From the NCBI GenBank assembly GCA_044228695.1, contig JBGAUK010000009.1:4374-68373 (forward strand): a stretch of 64,000 bases of DNA, read 5' to 3'. This DNA comes from M0108 sp044228695 (GTDB taxonomy: Bacteria > Pseudomonadota > Gammaproteobacteria > Chromatiales > Chromatiaceae). The notes beneath the pieces were generated by a model. That model was given only the letters and a program-made list of their open reading frames with translations. It ran no database searches and had not been told where the DNA came from. Below are positions 57,901-64,000 of the stretch, in pieces; within the stretch, counting starts at the first letter, position 1; every line of letters begins with the position of its first letter. The position numbers and the translations under genes were made by a program.

Positions 57901-58303
57901 CCTCGCCGGGCTGGGTGCTGGCCCGGATCAGACCATCAACCGGGTCCAGGATCGTCAGGCGTTCGAAACGGCCGGGACAGGCCCGTTGCAGACGGCCGAA
58001 GAGGTGTATCAGGCTCGCCTGCGCCTCGGGGTCCTTCCTGGCCAGCTGGCTGGTCAGGGTGCGGCTTTCGGTGACAGACAGAATATTGCCTTGCAGCGAC
58101 CGCACCCCCTGGGTGATCAGGGTGGCTTGGTGATCCGCGGCGAATTCCAGGTATTGCTTGGCCTCGGTTAGCCAATGGAGGCGGATGCCGCTAAGGCCGA
58201 GTTGGGGCAGGCCGAAGTAACCCAGGGCAAAGAGGATGGCGCTGGCGGCGAGAAACAAACCCCCGAACCAGGCGATGATGCGGCTTGAAAAGGAAAAGGG
58301 CAT
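54917..58303 (-). CDS. Cache/HAMP/PAS hybrid histidine kinase with receiver, Hpt and C-terminal tail
   Basis: The 1128-residue membrane sensor has helix 1 (about 9-28), a periplasmic Cache region (about 45-305), helix 2 (about 310-330), HAMP (about 330-385, RRLTRPLRNLVGVAEQL), PAS (about 395-510), HisKA with His543, HATPase (about 650-765), a receiver (about 795-910, VDDSRMN and VLMDVQMPVLDG), Hpt with RLHRLRGAAANLG (about 990), and an end module with TNRLRPARQLFAELE and LRFDEALKTL that closely resembles the end of the kinase at 29487. All relay residues are present. It stands alone: the next minus gene is 348 bases downstream, and gltA lies 180 bases upstream. Confidence 0.9.
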   Translation of the reverse strand: MPFSFSSRIIAWFGGLFLAASAILFALGYFGLPQLGLSGIRLHWLTEAKQYLEFAADHQATLITQGVRSLQGNILSVTESRTLTSQLARKDPEAQASLIHLFGRLQRACPGRFERLTILDPVDGLIRASTQPGEVGQPYRDPGILDRAHQAELDDLVEELPGAQGRPLLGVVRPIHAPDAEAHHGTQVVGILIATLDSRSLLGEEARDEATRPRHTGTLLLYDPTGRLLAQSDGEDKDWSALAPRDPAARANAGSLLERDARVGEWLVAHRSLDFGGAPGWTLVYALNKTEVLADLQNDFGRLAWAGLVLTLGSLLLIGLAARRLTRPLRNLVGVAEQLQAGDLSPRLQPAPGDCRETRIMVDAFNRMADRIQDSQQTLVTQVAERTAALGASEERYRLAMEVTSEGLWDSDLVTGAEVVNDHWFRMLGYAPGEVATTFDLWKSHLHPEDAPQVLRRLDDYLAGRCPVHRSEHRIVTRNGDIRWHSTIGKAVAWDAAGAAVRLVGTTLDVTAKRALEEQLRAAKEAAEAANRAKSDFLAHMSHEIRTPLNAVLGLTQVLEQAPLTPDQRDMVHQIRTAGRSLLGLLNDILDLSKIEAGQLHLDQHPFALAPLLERVEALQGGAARAKGLQLRIQATAIGEEDLVGDPLRLEQILLNLISNAIKFTDQGEIQVRIEPLPTADEQARLRFTVSDTGLGIAPEILPRLFVPFTQADGSITRRFGGTGLGLSICKRLVELLGGEIWVESQVGAGSRFWFDLPFARTARLAAPPLPDPAVAPPVGARLAGRHFLVVDDSRMNLEVIKRMLGLEGASATLVADGQQALDRLNAQPRGFDGVLMDVQMPVLDGLSATRAIRGELKLTELPVIAVTAGVLREEQQRTREAGCNDLLPKPVELEELVAVLTTWVRPAPAAATIAALPPPEVATADTPEQAPLPLIPGIDPDRLALLAGGDPAFIRRLLRGFIADVSSVPREVQADLAQGAHDQAADRLHRLRGAAANLGALELAQTARQLEDILREDNAYSPTVGDRLAQFTERLAALLQASAPWLATVPAPGPTPEVQGPLDQDKVAALRAALGTNRLRPARQLFAELEASLVQAYGAPTVQTLSGAMDALRFDEALKTLDEAASA

Positions 58304-58447
58304 GACAGGGTTGAGGTCGGTCTTGATGGTCGGATGTCAAACACTGGAATTTCCGCCGCGGGGTCATGACCTCGGCCAGGCCGTCACCCTGCGGGTGGCC
58401 GCAACCTGGAGCCTGGTTGCGGCCGGGTCATCTTCGCCATAACGCTT

Positions 58448-58471
58448 AACGGCGGCAAGAGAAACGCCGTT
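58448..58471 (-). terminator. Candidate terminator after gltA
   Basis: AACGGCG and CGCCGTT form a 7-base stem around ten bases, 12 bases beyond the gltA stop. On the minus strand TTAAG follows rather than a T run, so the strength is uncertain. The remaining gap to 58303 shows no gene. Confidence 0.35.
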
Positions 58472-58483
58472 TGCGCCGAGTGA

Positions 58484-59812
<1,329 letters not shown>

Positions 59813-60290
59813 TATGGTGGACTCCTTGGCATGGGATGGTGGCGGAGTTGGGGCCGAAAGGGCGCCCAATGGGTGCGAACGGGTAGCCCGAGGGCCGCAT
59901 CGCTGCTCGGCCCGGCCCACCCCGCCAACACCCGGGCGTAGCATACCAACCTCCCGCCCGCCATGGGGTGTTCGTCATCGCCGAGGGCCAGGTTTTTGCC
60001 GCGCGGGCGGGGTGGGTGGCACTCGGGGTTGGCCCATGACGGCGGTTCCGGCGCCAGGTCCCTTGACCCTGGGCGAAATCTCCTGGGGCCCATGCTTGAC
60101 TTGAGGTTGCGGCGTGCTAAGTTAGCCCCGGCTTTTCGGGCCGTCCTGGTTCGGGGATAACTTGAATTGCGGGCCGCCTTGTGATCTAAAGTAAACGCTC
60201 GACTCGGGCCTATTCGCGACCCCCACTCCGCAACGCCCAGGGCGGCGGCCTAGGGTCGCGTCACTTGCTAACCTCAGGGATATTGCACCC
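59813..60290. other. Intergenic region upstream of gltA and of the Hpt gene
   Basis: The 478 bases between two divergent genes hold no convincing ORF. The gltA-proximal half is GC-rich with several short palindromic G/C runs. The right half contains the best promoter-like sequence (entered separately) and an AT-richer patch around 60150-60205. Confidence 0.5.
60096..60123 (+). promoter_or_regulatory. Candidate sigma-70-type promoter
   Basis: TTGACT (60096-60101) and TAAGTT (60118-60123) are 16 bases apart. The first is a good -35 match, the second a fair -10. It faces the Hpt gene 167 bases downstream, so either the leader is long or it serves a small transcript. Confidence 0.3.
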
Positions 60291-60692
60291 GTGACCAGTC
60301 ACAGCGCAGCCACCAGCCAGACACGGGATCCGGGAGATCTGATCGATCGCTCGGTACTGGCTCGACTTTTGGATGATGTTGGCATGGAAAATGCTGATAT
60401 GTTGCTGGATGTCTTTATCGAGGAACTGGCGGGACAGGCCCAGGCCCTGGAGGCGGCGGCGGATGGAGCCCACTTGGAGGCCATGTCCAAGACCGCACAC
60501 CAGATCAAGGGCAGCGCGGCTACCCTCGGCGCCGTCCGCCTCGGGCGTCTGGCCGCGTCGATCGAGGACGCGGCACGCGCCAAGGATGCCGCCGCAGCCG
60601 GGGCGGCCATGGCTGACTTTCGTGGGCTGGTCCAGGCGTCCCGGCAGGCCTTGGGGCAAATACGCCACGAGGGATTAGGTGCCGCGAACTAG
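60291..60692 (+). CDS. Free-standing histidine phosphotransfer (Hpt) protein
   Basis: The 133-residue protein starts with GTG at 60291 and ends at 60692. Residues 20-120 form an Hpt four-helix pattern with phospho-acceptor His70 in KTAHQIKGSAATLGA. It has no membrane segment. It would carry phosphate between a hybrid kinase receiver and a final response regulator. The hybrid kinase 152 bases downstream has two receivers but no Hpt domain, so the two probably form one relay. It could also serve the other Hpt-less hybrid kinases in the cluster (8018, 12422, 52217). Confidence 0.85.
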   Translation: MTSHSAATSQTRDPGDLIDRSVLARLLDDVGMENADMLLDVFIEELAGQAQALEAAADGAHLEAMSKTAHQIKGSAATLGAVRLGRLAASIEDAARAKDAAAAGAAMADFRGLVQASRQALGQIRHEGLGAAN

Positions 60693-60800
60693 CGCACCAG
60701 CCTTGATCAGCTTTCGCCAAGACAAGACCGCGATACCTGTCCTTGCCATGGGCAAGGCCCAGGACCGCCGCGCCCCGGGGTATTGCGTGAATCAAATGGG

Positions 60801-60818
60801 ATTATGCTTAAGCTTAAT
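60801..60818. promoter_or_regulatory. AT-rich palindrome upstream of the double-receiver kinase
   Basis: ATTATGCTTAAGCTTAAT is an imperfect palindrome centred on GCTTAAGC, 26 bases before the GTG start at 60845, in otherwise GC-rich DNA. It could be an operator or part of the promoter. Confidence 0.25.
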
Positions 60819-60844
60819 GCTCGTTTTCCAAGGTTTGTAAGCTA

Positions 60845-63118
60845 GTGCGCTCCCCAAGCCTGTCACGCTATATCCCCGCCATCCTCCTGGTGGGCGTGGG
60901 TATCCTGGGGCTGGTGACCCTGGGGGTGGTTGCCTTGTCGGCTTCGCACTTGGCCGACCAGGGGCTCCAGGTCGGACCTGATCCGGATCGGTGGCAGGCC
61001 TTCGTCACGACGACCCTGCCGGAGACCCTGCGCTTCGTCCTCGGGCTCCTGATCTTTACTTTTCTGGTTTCGATCGCCTTGTCGATTCCAATCCTGCGGC
61101 TCTATCGCCGCGAGATTGCCTTCCTCGCCGAGAGCCGCGAACGCAATCGGGCCATTGTTGACAACATGGCCGATGGCGCGACCCACATCGATGCCGTGGG
61201 TTGTCTGGTGGCCATGAACCGCGCCGCGCAACGGATCTTTGGCTACACCCCCGACGAGATCCGCGGCCAGCGCCTCTCGAATCTCTTTGCCAAGCCCCAC
61301 CGCAAGGAGGCCGATTCCCGGTTGGGCCACGCCTGGAACCTGGAGGAGGGGGAAACCCGGGTCGAGATTGCCGATCTCGAGGGTGAACGCAAGGACGGTT
61401 CGCGTTTTCCCTTCTACCTCGCCATGAGCCGCGTCGATGTGGGCGGCAGTCATGTCTTCACCGCCGTGGTACGGGATCTCACCGAGACGCAACGCCAGAT
61501 GCAGGCCCTGCAGCGGGCACGTGACGAGGCCATGGCGGCGGATCGAGCCAAAAGCGAGTTTCTGGCCATGATGAGTCATGAGATCCGCACCCCGATGAAT
61601 GGCGTGCTGGGCATGCTGGAGTTGCTGCGGGACAGTTCCCTGACCAGTCACCAGCTTGATCTCATCGAAACCGCCGAGAAATCCGGTGAGCTGCTACTGA
61701 ATGTCATTAATGACATCCTGGATTTCTCCAAGATCGAGGCCGGTAAGATCGAACTCCAGGATATCGAGATCGATATGCGCGCCATGGTGGAAGAGGTCTC
61801 CGGCATGGTGGCCTCCGGGGCGCGCGAGAAGCTGGTCGAGGTTCTCAGCTTCGTGGACTCCGAGGTTCCACCCCTGGTGCGTGGCGATCCCTACCGTATC
61901 CGTCAGATTCTCATGAACCTGATGGCGAATGCCGTCAAGTTCACCGCCAGCGGGGAGGTCGTGGTCCGGGTCACCCTGGATCGGTCAACCGACGCGGGTT
62001 GGATCATTCGCTTCCGCGTTTCCGACACCGGCATCGGTATCGATCCGGCCACCCTGGCTACCCTCTTTCGCCCCTTTACCCAAGCCGATGCCTCCACGAC
62101 CCGCCGTTTTGGCGGCACGGGCCTGGGACTGGTGATCGCCAAACGCCTCGCCGTGCTGATGGGCGGGGAGATTGGCGTCGAGAGCACGCCGGGCAAGGGC
62201 TCCACCTTCTGGTTTACTCTGAACCTGCTGGCGGCGGTCCAGGAAAGTGAGCGCGAGGTCAAGGACCTGAAGGGCGTCCGTGCCCTGATCGTTGACGATA
62301 ACGCCACCAACCGCCGCATCCTGGAACATCAGTTAAGACGCTGGGGGGCGCTCGCCGAGAGCGTCGAGGGCGGGCAGCAGGCCTTGCGGGTGCTCCAGGA
62401 GGCCCTCGACGCAGGGCGGGCCTTCGACTTGGCGATCCTCGATATGCAGATGCCCGAGATGGATGGGCTCGAGCTGGCGCAACGGATCAAGGGCGATGCC
62501 GGGCTGGGCACCATCCGACTGATCATGCTGAGTTCGCTGGGATATCCGGGCGCCGAGGCGCGCCGTTCGGGCATCGAGGTGACGCTTCTCAAGCCGGTGC
62601 GCGAACGCTGGCTGCATGACGCCGCCGCCCAGGTCCTGGGAATGGTGAAGTCGGAGGCCAGGACCGCGACCCTCGTCCCGGCAAAAGGCGCGAACCGTCG
62701 CTTTAACGCCCAGGTCCTGGTCGCCGAGGACAGTGCGGTGAACCAGAAGGTGGTGACTCTGATGCTGCGCCGCTTCGGAATCGAGCCGACCCTGGCGGCG
62801 GATGGGCAGGCGGCCCTCTCGGAATTTGCCAGCGGGTCTTACGACCTCATCCTGATGGATGTCCAGATGCCCGTGCTCAGTGGTCACGAGGCCACGCGGC
62901 TGCTGCGTGCCCAGGAGCTGGAGCGGGGCCAGGGAGCGCATATTCCGGTGATTGCCATGACGGCGGGGGTCGCCGCCCACGACCGTTCGGCCTGTCTGGC
63001 CTCGGGCATGGATGACTTTGTCTCGAAACCCGTCCAACTGGCCAGCCTGGAGGAGGCCTTGGTGCGCTGGCTGCCGGCCCAGGCCTTGGTGTCGGTCGCG
63101 GAGAGTCCGGCGGTTTGA
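60845..63118 (+). CDS. Membrane PAS hybrid histidine kinase with two receivers (BarA-like layout)
   Basis: The 757-residue protein starts with GTG at 60845, with AAGG about ten bases upstream. Two transmembrane helices (about 11-31 and 60-81) flank a very short periplasmic loop of about 30 residues. PAS (about 95-215), HisKA with His245 (AMMSHEIRTPMNG), HATPase (about 350-465), receiver 1 (about 478-600, VDDNATNRR and ILDMQMPEMDG) and receiver 2 (about 615-735, AEDSAVNQK and LMDVQMPVLSG) follow. Both receivers have the acceptor aspartate and lysine. There is no internal Hpt; the free Hpt gene upstream supplies it. The signal is probably cytoplasmic or membrane-borne, as the loop is too small for a sensor domain. 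Confidence 0.9.
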   Translation: MRSPSLSRYIPAILLVGVGILGLVTLGVVALSASHLADQGLQVGPDPDRWQAFVTTTLPETLRFVLGLLIFTFLVSIALSIPILRLYRREIAFLAESRERNRAIVDNMADGATHIDAVGCLVAMNRAAQRIFGYTPDEIRGQRLSNLFAKPHRKEADSRLGHAWNLEEGETRVEIADLEGERKDGSRFPFYLAMSRVDVGGSHVFTAVVRDLTETQRQMQALQRARDEAMAADRAKSEFLAMMSHEIRTPMNGVLGMLELLRDSSLTSHQLDLIETAEKSGELLLNVINDILDFSKIEAGKIELQDIEIDMRAMVEEVSGMVASGAREKLVEVLSFVDSEVPPLVRGDPYRIRQILMNLMANAVKFTASGEVVVRVTLDRSTDAGWIIRFRVSDTGIGIDPATLATLFRPFTQADASTTRRFGGTGLGLVIAKRLAVLMGGEIGVESTPGKGSTFWFTLNLLAAVQESEREVKDLKGVRALIVDDNATNRRILEHQLRRWGALAESVEGGQQALRVLQEALDAGRAFDLAILDMQMPEMDGLELAQRIKGDAGLGTIRLIMLSSLGYPGAEARRSGIEVTLLKPVRERWLHDAAAQVLGMVKSEARTATLVPAKGANRRFNAQVLVAEDSAVNQKVVTLMLRRFGIEPTLAADGQAALSEFASGSYDLILMDVQMPVLSGHEATRLLRAQELERGQGAHIPVIAMTAGVAAHDRSACLASGMDDFVSKPVQLASLEEALVRWLPAQALVSVAESPAV

Positions 63119-63210
63119 GGGTCTGGCCGTCCGCGCCAGGCAGGACTAGGTGAGGCGGAGGTTCCCGCGGCTTAGGGGCTGGCCGTCCCCGGGGTGGGGG
63201 CGGCCATGCT

Positions 63211-63246
63211 GGCGGGCGCGGTCGGTCCGCCGAGGCCGCGCCCGCC
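63211..63246. other. GC-rich hairpin downstream of the double-receiver kinase
   Basis: GGCGGGCGCGG and CCGCGCCCGCC pair perfectly over 11 bases around a 14-base loop, about 90 bases after the plus-strand stop. It may help terminate transcription or may simply be GC-rich chance. Confidence 0.3.
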
Positions 63247-63253
63247 GGATCTA

Positions 63254-63285
63254 TCAAGGGGTTAGTGAGGCCACTGACCCCTTGA
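63254..63285. terminator. Strong hairpin between convergent genes
   Basis: TCAAGGGGTTAGTG and CACTGACCCCTTGA form a 14-base stem with one G-T pair and a four-base loop. It sits between the convergent genes ending at 63118 (plus) and 63291 (minus), starting five bases beyond the latter's stop, as a bidirectional terminator would. There is no clear T run on either side. Confidence 0.55.
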
Positions 63286-63290
63286 GTCGT

Positions 63291-63809
63291 TTAGGGGCAG
63301 GCCTTCTTGTCGCCCGGGACCTTTCCGGTCAATTGCAGGAAGGTGTCGAAGGGCCCCATGACGCCCATGGCCTCGCCCTTGGGTCCCTTGAACTGGAGTT
63401 TGCCGGTCATCATGGCGCCCATGGCCCCGCAGCCGAAGCTGCCTTCGCCCATGCAGGCCCAGTCCTCGTCCGTGGCATTCATGACGTAGTCCACGTCGGG
63501 CTTGAGGGTGGTGGATTTTACCTTGCCGCCATAGGTGCAGAGGGCCTTGCCATCCTTGTCGCTGATCTGCAATTCCACCCGGCTGGCCTCGCCGCACTTG
63601 GTGCGGTAGAGCTGGATGACCTTGTAGCCGCGACCGGCGTTGTTGGCGGCCCAGGCGGAGCCCGCCAGCCCCTTGGTGAGTTCGGGGGCCTTGTTCCAGG
63701 CCTCGCAGGCCGCGGTGGCCCAGTCGGCATCCATGAAGGTGGCGGCCTGAGCTTGGGCCGAGAGGCCCAGGGCCAGTAAGGGCAGGGTGAGCGTGGCGTA
63801 ACGGATCAT
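63291..63809 (-). CDS. Small exported protein, possibly SCP2-like
   Basis: The 172-residue product has a clear Sec signal (MIRYATLTLPLLALGLSAQAQA) with a likely cut after AQA. The mature part has five cysteines (near DWATAACEAW, RTKCGEA, ALCTYGG, DWACMGEG and SFGCGAM) and a sixth next to the C-terminus, so disulfides are likely. The stretch MMTGKLQFKGPKGEAMGVMG recalls the last part of the sterol carrier protein 2 fold, in which lipids are bound. I am not sure of that assignment. It stands alone, with no operon partner in view. Confidence 0.6.
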   Translation of the reverse strand: MIRYATLTLPLLALGLSAQAQAATFMDADWATAACEAWNKAPELTKGLAGSAWAANNAGRGYKVIQLYRTKCGEASRVELQISDKDGKALCTYGGKVKSTTLKPDVDYVMNATDEDWACMGEGSFGCGAMGAMMTGKLQFKGPKGEAMGVMGPFDTFLQLTGKVPGDKKACP

Positions 63810-63958
63810 GCGGTCGTCCTCTTGGGTGTGGTGGGCGGACCCGGGTGGTCGCCCCTTCTTGTTGGGATTGTTATGATAAGGTTGGCTATCCTAGTGGCCT
63901 CCTGGCGGTTTATGCAACTCCCGCGCGGACGATTTTGTGGGGGGCAGGGGAACGGACC

Positions 63959-64000
63959 TTGACAGACCCAGCCACGGTCACGTTCGGCGGGTGGCAGAAG
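63959..64000 (+). CDS. Possible start of a gene running off the right edge
   Basis: A TTG at 63959, with GGGGAACGG just upstream, opens a frame reading MTDPATVTFGGWQK to the end of the window. Fourteen codons are too few to identify a family. The preceding 149 bases after the start of the exported-protein gene would hold the divergent promoters. Confidence 0.3.
   Translation, partial: MTDPATVTFGGWQK

Overview
The window is GC-rich DNA, by eye roughly two-thirds G+C, from a gammaproteobacterium. The left edge has the order ribH-nusB-thiL-pgpA, which is typical of that class. A kaiC-kaiB-kaiB operon without kaiA and a very high density of sensor proteins point, as inference only, to a Chromatiales-like (purple sulfur bacterium) or related lineage. 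I saw no rRNA, tRNA, CRISPR array, transposase or phage gene.

Layout. Positions 1-2870 hold housekeeping genes: riboflavin, transcription antitermination, thiamine, phospholipid and a Tat-exported thioredoxin-like protein. Positions 2938-7905 (minus) hold a NosP-like unit: a FIST sensor, a GAF hybrid kinase and a REC-GGDEF protein. Positions 8018-19545 (plus) form a tight operon of a CHASE/PocR hybrid kinase, a periplasmic binding protein, a LuxQ-like hybrid kinase, a CHASE kinase that has lost its ATPase domain, and a MASE3-PAS-GGDEF-EAL protein. Positions 19542-20776 (minus) are the remnant of a membrane diguanylate cyclase. Positions 20779-29202 (minus) are the Kai operon: kaiC, two kaiB genes, a REP doublet, and a giant PAS/GAF/GGDEF/EAL gene broken by two frameshifts. 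Positions 29487-43541 (minus) form a six-gene translationally coupled signalling operon (dCache hybrid kinase, REC-GGDEF-hemerythrin, CheB-CheR-PAS, PAS kinase, REC-PAS-GGDEF, dCache hybrid kinase). Positions 43663-50583 (minus) form a Cph1/Rcp1-type operon (CHASE-PAS-GAF kinase, single-domain receiver, REC-REC-PAS-GGDEF-EAL). Positions 50740-58303 (minus) hold two more hybrid kinases, a PAS-remnant micro-ORF, another REC-PAS-GGDEF protein and intergenic repeats. Then come gltA (minus), a free Hpt protein plus a double-receiver hybrid kinase (plus), a small exported protein (minus) and the possible first codons of a gene at the right edge.

How it works together. From 2.9 to 63.1 kb nearly every gene is signal transduction: eleven histidine kinases or their derivatives, a CheB/CheR fusion, eight GGDEF proteins (one a remnant; three also carry EAL), a FIST sensor, a lone receiver, a lone Hpt and a KaiBC module. 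Genes are packed with 4-bp ATGA overlaps, so each operon probably makes a sensor, a relay and a cyclic-di-GMP output in fixed proportion. Three loci show decay or rearrangement (14893-16953, 19542-20776, 20779-26584) and one shows a leftover PAS fragment (52053-52220). This suggests the cluster grows by duplication and shuffling of kinase and PAS modules. Five kinases share a C-terminal helical tail that I cannot assign to a named domain.
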